Source: Pseudoxanthomonas sp. (GTDB lineage Bacteria > Pseudomonadota > Gammaproteobacteria > Xanthomonadales > Xanthomonadaceae). From it: a DNA stretch of 64,000 bases. A model generated the notes under the pieces. It saw only the letters and a program-made list of their open reading frames with translations, searched no databases and had not been told where the DNA came from. The translations under genes and the position numbers were made by a program. The DNA lies in the NCBI RefSeq assembly GCF_024710765.1, contig NZ_JANJUE010000116.1, forward strand, positions 1 through 64,000. Direction: 5' to 3'. Shown here one piece after another: positions 16,441-29,026 of this stretch; the first letter of the stretch is position 1; every line of letters begins with the position of its first letter.

Positions 16441-17682
16441 TCAGTAGCTGTACTGCACCTGCACCCAGAACTTGTCGGTATCCACCGTGCGGACGCCGTC
16501 CGCGCTGCGGTAGCTGGCGAGCTTGAGCATGCCGTCCAAGCCTTTCACCCGGGGAATCGCGCGACGCCAGGACAGATCCAGTTCGCGGCCGAAGCGATGT
16601 CCGCCGCGATCGCTGCGGAAATCGTGGTACCACGCCTGCCATTCGCCGCCCCCCAGCGGCAGGCTGAAACCGGCGTAGGCGTCGCGCAGACCGTCCGCGG
16701 GCGTGGTCAGGAACTGATCCGCCCAGCCCTGGAACGCGTGCTTGGTCGCCAGCGGTGTCTGGAACGCCCGGTTTCCCGCGCCGCCGCGACCGGCGCCCAG
16801 CACTTCGTAGCCGGCCTTCCACTGGATGTCCTGCCAGCGATAGCCACCTTCGGCCAGCCAGTAACGGCCATCGAGTTGCCAGGGATTGCCATCGAGCTCG
16901 CGCTGGCGCGCATGTTCCAGAACATAAGAGAACGCACCGGCCTTGCCCTGCAGGCGCAGGCCGCTGGTGCGGCTGGACAGCGTGCCCAGCGGCGCGCCCG
17001 CGGCCACCGCGAGGTTGTCCAGTCCGAGGCGGTAGTGGTAGCCGATCGCGGTCAGATGGGGCGAGAACGCGTACTGCGCCTGCAACAGATGACTGTGCCC
17101 CTCGATGTCGGCGGGCGCGGTGCGGCTGATCGGACGGGTGTCATCCGGGCCGAACACGCTGTTGATGTTGTCCAGGTAGGCGTAGGTCAGCTTCCAGGCC
17201 GGCGCGGGGGTCAGTTCGATCATCGCGCCGTCGTAGGTCTGCTCGTTCTGGCGCCAGCCCACTCCGCCGACGAAGCGCTGGTTCGCCAGGTTGATGCGCT
17301 GCCGACCGACCTGCAGGTTGCTCCAGTCGGCGGTGTACCGCAGCAGCGCCTGGTTGACCTCGGTGCCTTCCGGATCGCCGACCGTGGCGTAGCGCGCCCG
17401 GCCGTTGCGGGTGTCGTTGAAGCGTTCGCCGCCCAGGTGGCGCACGTCGTCGATCTCGACCAGGCCCGACAACCCGTGCCAGCGCGGCGTGCGGTAGCCG
17501 ATACGGGTGCGCAGGGTATGCGCCCTGGCGTTGTCCAGCGCGTTGTCCTGATCGACCTGCTCGTAGCGGTAGCGCGCATCCAGGATCACCTTGCCGGCGG
17601 TGTCGTCCGGTGATGCGGCGACGGCGGGAAGCGCGATGGCGAGGCAGGGAATGCCGAGCAGGCAGCGGATGTGGTGTTTCAT
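16441..17682 (-). CDS. Outer-membrane porin, alginate-export/OprE-like beta-barrel
   Basis: A 413-residue predicted outer-membrane beta-barrel. It has a signal peptide (MKHHIRCLLG to AVAAS), alternating strand patterns throughout such as GLSGLVEIDDVRHLGG and YAYLDNINSVFG, and a C-terminus ending in an aromatic residue (QVQYSY), as needed for assembly by the BAM complex. It resembles porins of the alginate-export domain type; the substrate cannot be told from sequence. It follows the copper receptor gene by 40 bp with AGGGGA before its ATG, so the two are probably cotranscribed under the FNR box at 19908. Uptake of an anion such as nitrite is conceivable but unsupported. Confidence 0.8.
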   Translation of the reverse strand: MKHHIRCLLGIPCLAIALPAVAASPDDTAGKVILDARYRYEQVDQDNALDNARAHTLRTRIGYRTPRWHGLSGLVEIDDVRHLGGERFNDTRNGRARYATVGDPEGTEVNQALLRYTADWSNLQVGRQRINLANQRFVGGVGWRQNEQTYDGAMIELTPAPAWKLTYAYLDNINSVFGPDDTRPISRTAPADIEGHSHLLQAQYAFSPHLTAIGYHYRLGLDNLAVAAGAPLGTLSSRTSGLRLQGKAGAFSYVLEHARQRELDGNPWQLDGRYWLAEGGYRWQDIQWKAGYEVLGAGRGGAGNRAFQTPLATKHAFQGWADQFLTTPADGLRDAYAGFSLPLGGGEWQAWYHDFRSDRGGHRFGRELDLSWRRAIPRVKGLDGMLKLASYRSADGVRTVDTDKFWVQVQYSY

Positions 17683-17722
17683 GGAGTCCCCTTGTGGTTT
17701 TCGTGGGTGGCCATGGCCACGC

Positions 17723-19810
17723 TCAGTAGGTGAGATTGAGCTTCAGCCATGCGGTGCGGCCGGGCTCGTTGATACGGACCGGATCGGCCGGATAGCCGAA
17801 GGCGCTGTTGCCGCCGAGATTCAGGTGTTCGCTGTAGGCCCGATCGAACAGGTTGTCGATGCCGGCGGTCAGCTGCAGGCGGTCGCTGAAGCGATAGCCG
17901 CCGTTGACCGAGAACACCGCGAAGCCCGCGCTGGGGCCGAGATCGCGGCCGACCACGTTGCCCTGGCCCGTGCTGACCCGGTGCTGGGAATCGACCAGGC
18001 GCAACAGCGCGCCCCACGACCAGCGTTCGTGCTCGCGGCTGGCCGACAGCCGCGCTTCCAGCGGCGTCATCTGCGGCAACGGCGTGCCGCCAGCGCGATC
18101 CTCGCCCCAGGCATAGGCCAGCGATCCGCCGAGCTTCCAGCCCGCGCCGGGACGCCATTCCACCCCGGCCTCGCCACCACGGATATCGGCGTCGATATTG
18201 CGCGCGCGGGTGGTCGCGCCCATCCCCATCATCCCGGGCAGGTAATCGAACAGGATGTAGTCCTGCATGCGGCCGGCGTAGACCGACACCCACGCATCGA
18301 AACGCTCGCCGCGGTATTGCAGGCCCAGATCCAGTTGGGTGGTGCGCTCGGGCTGGATGCCGGCGAAGGCGTTGACCGAACCGGCCGGACCGCGCTTGGG
18401 CGAGAACAGTTCCCAATAGTCGGGCATGCGCCGGGTGTGGCCGATGCCGGCGTATGCGCCCAGCTTGCCGGACATGTCGTACTCGTAGCGCACGAAGGCA
18501 CTGGGCAGGCTTTCGCTGCGCGCCTGCCCGGCGGTGGGATTGGGCATCGGCATCATGCCGCCGGTACTGCGACGCAGATCCTCCACCCGCGCGCGATCCA
18601 CGCGCAGGCCGCTCATCACATGGTGCTTGTCGGTCAGGTGCCAATGCGATTCGGCGAAGGCGCCGAAGGTACGGAAGCGCGCATCCACGGTCCACGGTTG
18701 CTGCTGATAGGTACCGCGGCCCATGCCGCTGCGCTGGCGATGGCGGCTGTCGCGCAGGTCCACGCCCGCGGTGATTTCCCAGTCGTCGCGCTGCCAGGTC
18801 GCGGCCACCCGCCCACCCCAGGTGCGGTGGCCGACGTTGCTGGCCATCGGCATGGGCATGCTGCTGGCCGGATCCGGACGCCGCAGCGTGTAGTTGTCCA
18901 TCACGTGATCGACATCATTGAGGTAGAGGTTGGCCTTGATCGCATCCAGCACGCCGCCGATGTCGCTCTTCTCGAAGCGCAGGCCCAGGCTGTCGCGGCG
19001 GAAGCGCGAGCCGTCCATGCCGCGGCCGGCATAGCGGGCCTGCGCATCGCCCGTACCGGCGCTCAACTCCAGCACGGTGTTCTCGTCCGGCGTCCAGCCC
19101 AGCGCGACATCGGTGTTCCACTTGCGCCACGCGGACGGCACTTCATCGCCGTTGCCATCCTGGTAGTCATCGGCCTCCGATCGGTTTCCGCCCAGCCGGA
19201 GGTAGCCGGTGGCGTTGCCGGCGGTGGCGTCCACCACCTGATCGTTGCGGTTGCGGCTGCCGGCCAGCGCGCTGGCATTGACGCGCACGCCGGGGCGATC
19301 GAAGTACGGAATCTCGCGCTCGAAGCGCACCGTGCCCGCCGACGCGCCGCCACCCCACAGCACCGTCTGCGGTCCCTTGATGACAATCAGGCGGTCATAG
19401 GTTTCCGGCGCGATGTAGGACATCGCATTGTCCATGCGCGAGGGACACGCCCCGCTCAACGCACCGTCGTTGGTCATCAGGTTCAGGCGTGATCCGAACA
19501 TGCCGCGCAGCACCGGATCGCCGTTGGTGCCACCGCTGCGCAGCGTGGCGAATCCGGGAATCGTCTTCAGGTAGTCCGCGCCGTCGCTGGCCGGCACCGG
19601 CTGGCGCGGCAGTTTCGGATCGGTGACGAAGGTCGTCGCCAATGCCGGCGCCACGCCCACCACCACCACGCCATCGAGTTCGGTCGGCGCGACGGGTCCG
19701 GCGTCATGCACATGCTGGCCGGCATCGTTGGGCGGCGCCTCGGCGGCGAACACCATCGAAACCGGTGCGAGCGCGAGGGACAGGGCGACGGCAAGACAAT
19801 CTCTACGCAT
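17723..19810 (-). CDS. oprC: TonB-dependent copper receptor (OprC/NosA family)
   Basis: A 695-residue outer-membrane receptor for copper. A signal peptide ending FAAEA is followed by a histidine-bearing stretch, a TonB-box-like segment (ELDGVVVVGVAP), a plug domain with LRSGGTNGDPVLRGMFGSR, and a 22-strand barrel ending in an aromatic residue (LKLNLTY). Methionine-rich loops, including MPMPMAS and GMMPMPN, are typical of copper-binding OprC/NosA proteins. In Pseudomonas such receptors supply copper to nitrous oxide reductase; here they would serve NirK and azurin, encoded divergently next door. The ATG at 19810 gives a normal signal peptide; upstream in-frame codons are not needed. Confidence 0.9.
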   Translation of the reverse strand: MRRDCLAVALSLALAPVSMVFAAEAPPNDAGQHVHDAGPVAPTELDGVVVVGVAPALATTFVTDPKLPRQPVPASDGADYLKTIPGFATLRSGGTNGDPVLRGMFGSRLNLMTNDGALSGACPSRMDNAMSYIAPETYDRLIVIKGPQTVLWGGGASAGTVRFEREIPYFDRPGVRVNASALAGSRNRNDQVVDATAGNATGYLRLGGNRSEADDYQDGNGDEVPSAWRKWNTDVALGWTPDENTVLELSAGTGDAQARYAGRGMDGSRFRRDSLGLRFEKSDIGGVLDAIKANLYLNDVDHVMDNYTLRRPDPASSMPMPMASNVGHRTWGGRVAATWQRDDWEITAGVDLRDSRHRQRSGMGRGTYQQQPWTVDARFRTFGAFAESHWHLTDKHHVMSGLRVDRARVEDLRRSTGGMMPMPNPTAGQARSESLPSAFVRYEYDMSGKLGAYAGIGHTRRMPDYWELFSPKRGPAGSVNAFAGIQPERTTQLDLGLQYRGERFDAWVSVYAGRMQDYILFDYLPGMMGMGATTRARNIDADIRGGEAGVEWRPGAGWKLGGSLAYAWGEDRAGGTPLPQMTPLEARLSASREHERWSWGALLRLVDSQHRVSTGQGNVVGRDLGPSAGFAVFSVNGGYRFSDRLQLTAGIDNLFDRAYSEHLNLGGNSAFGYPADPVRINEPGRTAWLKLNLTY

Positions 19811-19907
19811 GACACGACACTCCGTTTTGGTCGACGCCATTGTCTGGAGCCGCTCCAACGTTGGGATGCGTCAAGTTGTCGCAGGGACGGGTTCGTCGAA
19901 AGCGAAC

Positions 19908-19921
19908 TTGATCCATGTCAA
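19908..19921 (-). promoter_or_regulatory. FNR/ANR box for the oprC-porin unit
   Basis: On the minus strand it reads TTGAC-ATGG-ATCAA. It predicts transcription from about 19873 toward oprC. It is the upstream member of a pair in the oprC-nirK intergenic region. Confidence 0.65.
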
Positions 19922-19966
19922 GCCGGATGAAGTTGCCGGTGTTTTTCGCCGAATCGGGGGCATCGA

Positions 19967-19980
19967 TTGATGCAAATCAA
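19967..19980 (+). promoter_or_regulatory. Consensus FNR/ANR box upstream of nirK
   Basis: TTGAT-GCAA-ATCAA matches the FNR/ANR consensus at every defined base. Transcription from about 20015 is expected, with TAACGT close to the -10 position, leaving a leader of about 32 bases to the nirK ATG. Confidence 0.85.
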
Positions 19981-20046
19981 GGCGACCACGAAGGTGGGAC
20001 AACTAACGTTCCCCCATCGGCCAAAGGCCATGACAAGGAACGCGCC

Positions 20047-21105
20047 ATGAAGCGCAAGAGCAACTCCCTGCTTTATTACGCCCTCGCCTGCGCGATGGGC
20101 GCCACCCTCGCCGGCAACGCCTTCGCCGCCGACAATGGCGCCCCCCAGGGCGAGCCGATCAAGGCGGTCCTGACCGCACCGCCGATGGTGCCGCCGCCGA
20201 TCACGCGCAGCACGCCGGCCAAGGTCATCGTGGATCTGGAAGTGGTCGAGAAGGAGATGAAGATCTCCGACGGCGTGACCTACAACTTCTGGACCTTCGG
20301 CGGTTCGGTGCCCGGCAGCTTCATCCGCGTGCGCCAGGGCGACACGGTGGAGTTCCACCTGAAGAACCACCACAGCTCGCACATGCCGCACAACATCGAC
20401 CTGCATGCCGTCACCGGCACGGGCGGCGGCGCCGAGGCCACGTTCACCCTGCCCGGCCACGAAACGCAGTTCACCTTCAAGGCGCTGAATCCCGGCCTGT
20501 ACGTGTACCACTGCGCGATGCCGCCGGTCGGCATGCACATCGCCAACGGCATGTACGGCCTGATCCTGGTCGAGCCGCCGGAAGGCCTGCCGAAGGTGGA
20601 CAAGGAGTTCTACGTGATGCAGGGCGACTTCTACACCGAAGGCAAGTACGGCGAACCCGGCCTGCAGCCCTTCAGCCTGGAAAAGGCCATCGACGAGCAC
20701 CCGACCTACGTGGTGTTCAACGGTGCCGAAGGTTCGCTGACCGGTGACAACGCGCTGCAGGCCAAGGCTGGCGAGGCCATCCGAATGTTCGTCGGCAACG
20801 GCGGCCCCAACCTGGTGTCCAGCTTCCACGTCATCGGCGAAATCTTCGACAAGGTCTACACGGAGGGCGGCAGCAAGTACCAGGAGAACGTGCAGACCAC
20901 GCTGGTACCGGCGGGCGGCGCGACCATCGTCGAGTTCAAGGCCGACGTGCCGGGCAACTTCGTGCTGGTCGACCACAGCATCTTCCGCACCTTCCACAAG
21001 GGTTCGCTGGGCATCCTGAAGGTCGATGGCGAGGCCAAGCACGACATCTACACCGGCCAGCAGTCCAGCAAGGAGTACCCGCAGGGCGAACCCGCGGGCA
21101 AGTAA
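20047..21105 (+). CDS. nirK: Copper-containing nitrite reductase
   Basis: Periplasmic enzyme reducing nitrite to NO. The 352-residue precursor has a signal peptide ending AFAAD and two cupredoxin domains. Type 1 copper ligands are H115 (MPHNIDLH), C156 (YVYHCAMPP), H164 (GMHIANGMY) and M169. Type 2 ligands are H120, H155 and the later VDHSIF histidine. The catalytic aspartate is D118, and SFHVIGEIF carries the second-shell histidine. The length and signatures resemble the AniA-like class. AAGGA sits about eight bases before the ATG. nirV, a SCO gene and azurin follow in one operon that supplies accessory factors and the electron donor. Confidence 0.97.
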   Translation: MKRKSNSLLYYALACAMGATLAGNAFAADNGAPQGEPIKAVLTAPPMVPPPITRSTPAKVIVDLEVVEKEMKISDGVTYNFWTFGGSVPGSFIRVRQGDTVEFHLKNHHSSHMPHNIDLHAVTGTGGGAEATFTLPGHETQFTFKALNPGLYVYHCAMPPVGMHIANGMYGLILVEPPEGLPKVDKEFYVMQGDFYTEGKYGEPGLQPFSLEKAIDEHPTYVVFNGAEGSLTGDNALQAKAGEAIRMFVGNGGPNLVSSFHVIGEIFDKVYTEGGSKYQENVQTTLVPAGGATIVEFKADVPGNFVLVDHSIFRTFHKGSLGILKVDGEAKHDIYTGQQSSKEYPQGEPAGK

Positions 21106-21128
21106 TCGAAAGACCCGTGAGGACGCCC

Positions 21129-21890
21129 ATGTACCGGAGACTGCCCGCCCTGTTGCTTGCATCCCTCGTCGCACCGGCGATGGCGGGTGGTCCCGACTAC
21201 GTGGGCGTGCCGGGCGGAAGTTTCCGCTCGGCCATCCGCTACGAGGAAAGCAGCGAAGCACGTCCGGTCGCGGCTTTCACCCTGATGGAACGCGCGGTCA
21301 GCAACGCCGACTTCGCCCGTTTCGTCGAACGCCAGCCGCAATGGCGGCGTGATCGGGTGCCGGCGCTGTTCGCCGGCCCCGGTTATCTCGGCCACTGGGC
21401 CGGGGCCGCGGGCCCGGGCGCTGCGGTCGACTCGGATGCGCCGGTCGTCCAGGTCAGCTGGTATGCCGCCGACGCCTACTGCCGCGCCCAGGATGCGCGC
21501 CTGCCCACCTTCCTGGAATGGGAATACGCGGCCGCCGCCGACGCCCATCGCCGCGACGCCCGCGGCGACCAGGGCTGGCAGGCATTGCTGCTCAACGACG
21601 CCACCGGCCGCGCCGTCGATGCCGGCGACGCGCCGCCCAACGCCTATGGCATCCACGGCCTGCACGGCGTGGCGTGGGAATGGGTGGACGACTTCGCCAC
21701 CCTGATGGGCGACGGCGACAAGCGCGGCGCCGAAGACGGCGACAAGCTCAAGTACTGCGGCGCCACCGCGCTGGCCTTCAACGATCGCCAGCACTACGGC
21801 GTGATGAAGCGCTTCGCCCTGCTGTCCGCACTGCAACCGGTCAACACCCTCGGCAACCTCGGATTCCGCTGCGCAAGGAGCCAGCCATGA
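21129..21890 (+). CDS. nirV: NirV-like formylglycine-generating-enzyme fold protein
   Basis: A 253-residue secreted protein with a signal peptide (LLLASLVAPAMAGG) and an FGE/sulfatase-modifying-factor fold. It shows QVSWYAADAYCRAQDARLPT and FLEWEYAAAAD, the conserved GVAWEWVDDF, and the terminal GNLGFRCARS. NirV proteins of this family are encoded next to nirK in many denitrifiers; their exact function is unresolved. The ATG at 21129 is 23 bases after nirK, and its stop overlaps the SCO start (ATGA). An in-frame GTG at 21117 is less likely. Confidence 0.88.
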   Translation: MYRRLPALLLASLVAPAMAGGPDYVGVPGGSFRSAIRYEESSEARPVAAFTLMERAVSNADFARFVERQPQWRRDRVPALFAGPGYLGHWAGAAGPGAAVDSDAPVVQVSWYAADAYCRAQDARLPTFLEWEYAAAADAHRRDARGDQGWQALLLNDATGRAVDAGDAPPNAYGIHGLHGVAWEWVDDFATLMGDGDKRGAEDGDKLKYCGATALAFNDRQHYGVMKRFALLSALQPVNTLGNLGFRCARSQP

Positions 21891-22471
21891 AGATGCCCTT
21901 GTCATTCCTGCTGTTCGGGCTGGCGCTGTTCCAGTCCGGTGTCCCGGTCGCCGCGCAGGCGCTGCCGGGCGATTCCCTCTACCAACTCGAGGCGACGGTC
22001 ACCGACCAGGACGGCAACGCCGGCCAGTGGCGCGACCTGCGCGGCACGCCACGTGTCATGTCGATGTTCTACACGAATTGCCACCTCATGTGCCCCCTCA
22101 TCATCGAGAACGGCAAGGCGGTGCAGAAACAGCTCACGCCCTCCGAACGCGCGCGCGTCGGGATGGTGATGATCAGCCTGGATCCCGCCCGTGACACGCC
22201 GCAGGCCCTGCGCGAGACCGCGCAACGGCACCGGGTGCCGGCGCAGTGGCGATTCCTGCAGCCCGGCGCGAACGACGCCCGCGCGATCGCCAGCGTGCTC
22301 GACGTGCGCTATCGCCCCCGCGAGGACGGCAGCATCAACCACACCAGCGTGCTGGTGCTGGTCGACGCGGACGGCCGTGTCCTCGCCCGTTCCGAGGTCG
22401 CCAGCGCGATACCGGACCCGGCCTTCGTCGCCGCCGTCCGCACCGCCCTCGCCGCCACTCCCGCCCACTGA
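21887..22471 (+). CDS. SCO1/SenC/PrrC-family copper chaperone
   Basis: A 194-residue thioredoxin-fold protein with a signal peptide (LLFGLALF to AAQALPG). The copper-binding motif C-x3-C is present as TNCHLMCP (C65, C69), with the third ligand H152 in SINHTSVLV. SCO proteins deliver copper to or reduce copper centres of exported cuproenzymes, classically the CuA site of cytochrome oxidase. In this operon the likely client is NirK or azurin. AAGGAG precedes the ATG, which overlaps the nirV stop by four bases. Confidence 0.9.
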   Translation: MKMPLSFLLFGLALFQSGVPVAAQALPGDSLYQLEATVTDQDGNAGQWRDLRGTPRVMSMFYTNCHLMCPLIIENGKAVQKQLTPSERARVGMVMISLDPARDTPQALRETAQRHRVPAQWRFLQPGANDARAIASVLDVRYRPREDGSINHTSVLVLVDADGRVLARSEVASAIPDPAFVAAVRTALAATPAH

Positions 22472-22511
22472 CCGTTCACTCACACCCCGCAACCACACCA
22501 AGGAGTTTCCC

Positions 22512-22970
22512 ATGAAAATCGTTTCCGCTTCGCTGCTCGCCCTGGGCTTGATGGCCGCCACCGGCATGGCCCATGCCGCCAACAACTGCACGGTCAGCCT
22601 GAAGGGCGACGATGCGATGAAGTTCGATCTGAAGACGGCGACCGTATCGGCCAGCTGCGCGACCATCACCATCGAACTGGTCCACACCGGCAAGATGCCG
22701 GCCGCCGCGATGGGCCACAACGTGGTCATCTCCGCCGCCAAGGACATGGACGGCATCGCCCGCGATGCCATCAAGGCCGGCGTGGGCAACCACTACGTGC
22801 CCAAGGGCGATGCCCGCGTGCTCGCCGCCACCACCCTGATCGGCGGCGGCCAGAAAACCAAGATCACCCTGCCGGGCAAGAAGCTGACCGCCGGCGGCGA
22901 CTACAACTTCTTCTGCAGCTTCCCCGGTCACTCCACCTTGATGAAGGGCAAGTTGGTGGTGACGAAGTAA
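22512..22970 (+). CDS. azu: Azurin
   Basis: Periplasmic blue-copper electron carrier, the usual donor to copper nitrite reductase. The 152-residue precursor has a signal peptide ending GMAHAAN. Copper ligands are H69 (AMGHNVVIS), C135, H140 and M144 (FFCSFPGHSTLMKG), and a structural disulfide is expected between C26 and C49. AAGGAG lies directly upstream. It is the last gene of the nirK operon and is followed by a hairpin terminator. Confidence 0.96.
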   Translation: MKIVSASLLALGLMAATGMAHAANNCTVSLKGDDAMKFDLKTATVSASCATITIELVHTGKMPAAAMGHNVVISAAKDMDGIARDAIKAGVGNHYVPKGDARVLAATTLIGGGQKTKITLPGKKLTAGGDYNFFCSFPGHSTLMKGKLVVTK

Positions 22971-22981
22971 TCCACCGGGGA

Positions 22982-23020
22982 CAGGAGCGCCGGGGCCGGT
23001 TTGCCGGCGCTCCTGCTTTC
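22982..23020 (+). terminator. Intrinsic terminator after azurin
   Basis: A 12-bp perfect stem CAGGAGCGCCGG / CCGGCGCTCCTG with a 10-base loop ends at 23015 and is followed by CTTTC. The T run is poor, but the stem is strong and well placed. Confidence 0.7.
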
Positions 23021-23060
23021 ATCGCCGTTCTTTCCTCCCACCCCTCACTGGTGCCGCCCC

Positions 23061-23300
23061 ATGGAATACCACATCCCCCTGCCCGGCCCGTCCGTGGATC
23101 CGATCACCATCGAACGGGTACTGCAGGAATTCGATCCCGCCGGCCTGGTCGACCTGGACGCCAAGGCGGGCAAGCTGCGCATCTCCACCGTGGTGATGGA
23201 CATCGAACTGGTGTTCATCATGGAACAGGCCGGACATCCGGTGCGCCTGACCCAGATCGAACGCATCCCCTCGGTGTGCTGCGGAGGCTGCAGCGGCTGA
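23061..23300 (+). CDS. Small protein with C-terminal CCGGCSG tail, paralogue of the 83-residue protein
   Basis: A 79-residue protein without a family name I can give. The pattern is strand-helix-strand-strand-helix-strand, as in ferredoxin-like folds: ITIERVLQEFDPAGLVDLD, GKLRISTVVMDIELVFIM, then GHPVRLTQIERI. It ends VCCGGCSG. It aligns without gaps to the protein at 5237-5488 over LQEFDP to GKLRIST, with nine identities in 23 positions. Both flank the NO-metabolism genes and both carry a cysteine tail. It starts with an ATG at 23061 after the azurin terminator, with no clear ribosome binding site. A metal-binding role near copper enzymes is an inference. Confidence 0.7.
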   Translation: MEYHIPLPGPSVDPITIERVLQEFDPAGLVDLDAKAGKLRISTVVMDIELVFIMEQAGHPVRLTQIERIPSVCCGGCSG

Positions 23301-23419
23301 GCACGGCAAGCCGGCGATCGCATCGGATCGTCCGCCCGTTTTCAGGATTCGGAAGAATCCGATGTTGCGGGGCGAGTCTCATGCGCATGCTCATGGGCTT
23401 TCGATTCCCATGATCGTTC

Positions 23420-23968
23420 ATGAAGACCCGCCATCAAGGATTCACCCTTGTCGAATTGATGATCGCCCTGGCCGTCATCTCGCTGCTGCTGGCGCTCGCA
23501 TTGCCGGCGTATCGCGACTACCGAATCCGTGCCGCCTTCAGCGAGGGCCTGAACGCGGCATCGCAGATCAAGCTGGCGGTGAACGAATATGTCTTCACCG
23601 AGGGAAACCCGCGCGATCGGCTGCGCGGTATCGGCTGGCGTCCGGGCGCCATCGGTAGCGCGCCCTGGCGGACGTCGGAGCAGCTGGGCTACCGGCCCTA
23701 TCAGACCTTCAGAGGCAAACCCGGCAGCTACAATTTCCTGGTCGACGTCAACGCTGGCGGCGAAATATTCGTCCGGATGATGGGAGATGCCGTGGTCCGC
23801 TGTCGCCACACCGCCGGCGGTGGAGCACTGACCGTGGTGCTGGTCCCGACCCTGGACGCCAACGCGACCGCGCTGAGCTGGACCTGCCAGGTCCACTACG
23901 CCGGAAGCACGGATCCCGCCTGCGTCCCCCCCGTCTGCCAGACGCCCTATACAGGCACGGCCACCTGA
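23420..23968 (+). CDS. Type IV pilin-like protein
   Basis: A 182-residue protein with a class III prepilin leader, HQG-FTLVELMIALAV: cleavage after G7 and a glutamate at mature position 5. This is followed by the hydrophobic N-terminal helix and a globular domain with four cysteines near the end, two of them in the last 15 residues. It would be processed by PilD and either assembled as a major or minor pilin or act as a type II pseudopilin. No other pilus gene is near, so its partners must be elsewhere. It stands alone between azurin-linked genes and a haemoglobin. No good Shine-Dalgarno sequence precedes the ATG. Confidence 0.85.
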   Translation: MKTRHQGFTLVELMIALAVISLLLALALPAYRDYRIRAAFSEGLNAASQIKLAVNEYVFTEGNPRDRLRGIGWRPGAIGSAPWRTSEQLGYRPYQTFRGKPGSYNFLVDVNAGGEIFVRMMGDAVVRCRHTAGGGALTVVLVPTLDANATALSWTCQVHYAGSTDPACVPPVCQTPYTGTAT

Positions 23969-24035
23969 ACCCGGAAACTTCGGCAAGGTCCAGCGCCGGC
24001 AGGACTACGCATGGGCATCCGCCGGGGATCCCGCT

Positions 24036-24467
24036 TCAGCGCATCGGCAGCGGCAAGGGCGCCACGCCGGGCACCTGCCTGGCCTGGTAGCGTTGCCAGA
24101 AATGATTGGCCATGCGCAGCGCGGCGTCATCGGCCTCGCGGCGCATCCCCCCGTTGCCGCATTCGGCGGTGGTCTGCCGGAACAACGCCAGCCAGCGCAG
24201 GAACATGGCTTCGGTCAGCCCCTGCATGCCCAGATGGCAACTGACCGGCGCGCCATGAAACCGGCGGGTCCCGCGCAGCAGTGACGACCAGAACGCGACC
24301 AGCAGCGAATGGTGCGCGGCCCAGTCGCGCACGCGCGCCTCGAAGAAGGGCCCGAGCAGATCATCCTGGCGCACGCGCAGGTAGAACGTCTCCACCAGCC
24401 AGACGACGTCGGCCTCGCTGCACAGCCCGAGACCCGGGCCACCGTCTTCAAGGGGAGGAATGCGCAT
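24036..24467 (-). CDS. Group 3 truncated haemoglobin
   Basis: A 143-residue 2-over-2 globin of group 3 (P type). It has LVETFYLRVRQDDLLGPFFE at the B helix region, then a W..H..LLVAFWSSLLRGT stretch, and a proximal histidine probably at H78 (SCHLGMQGL), followed by FLRWLALFRQTT. The frame is open to an ATG at 24524, but that codon touches the FNR box at 24525-24538 and would lie upstream of the predicted transcription start (about 24490). The ATG at 24467 is therefore the start. Group 3 globins such as Campylobacter Ctb are linked to NO and oxygen handling, which fits an FNR-controlled gene here. Confidence 0.9.
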   Translation of the reverse strand: MRIPPLEDGGPGLGLCSEADVVWLVETFYLRVRQDDLLGPFFEARVRDWAAHHSLLVAFWSSLLRGTRRFHGAPVSCHLGMQGLTEAMFLRWLALFRQTTAECGNGGMRREADDAALRMANHFWQRYQARQVPGVAPLPLPMR

Positions 24468-24524
24468 GACGCCGGACCAGAGTTTCGACCCGGCGCACCG
24501 TATCGCATCGTGCGCGGATTCCAA

Positions 24525-24538
24525 TTGATCGCGATCAA
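24525..24538 (-). promoter_or_regulatory. Consensus FNR/ANR box upstream of the truncated haemoglobin
   Basis: TTGAT-CGCG-ATCAA is a perfect palindrome. TACGGT on the minus strand (24497-24502) is in -10 position. No divergent gene starts nearby, so the box serves the globin. Confidence 0.85.
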
Positions 24539-24593
24539 GCGGCCGCTGCGCCGTGGACAGTCCATGCGCGCCGCCGTCCCGCGGATGCCCCGG

Positions 24594-28940
<4,347 letters not shown>

Positions 28941-29026
28941 GGCGGCGACGATACCGGGAAATTTCCCGGAAAACGGTGAAAACCGGAGGCTGAGATGGTG
29001 CCGTTCGCAAGGGGATCCAAGCGCGC

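Noticed and set aside
24467-24524. The upstream ATG at 24524 as the start of the truncated haemoglobin.
   Set aside because: It touches the FNR box and would lie upstream of the predicted transcription start; the globin homology begins after the ATG at 24467.
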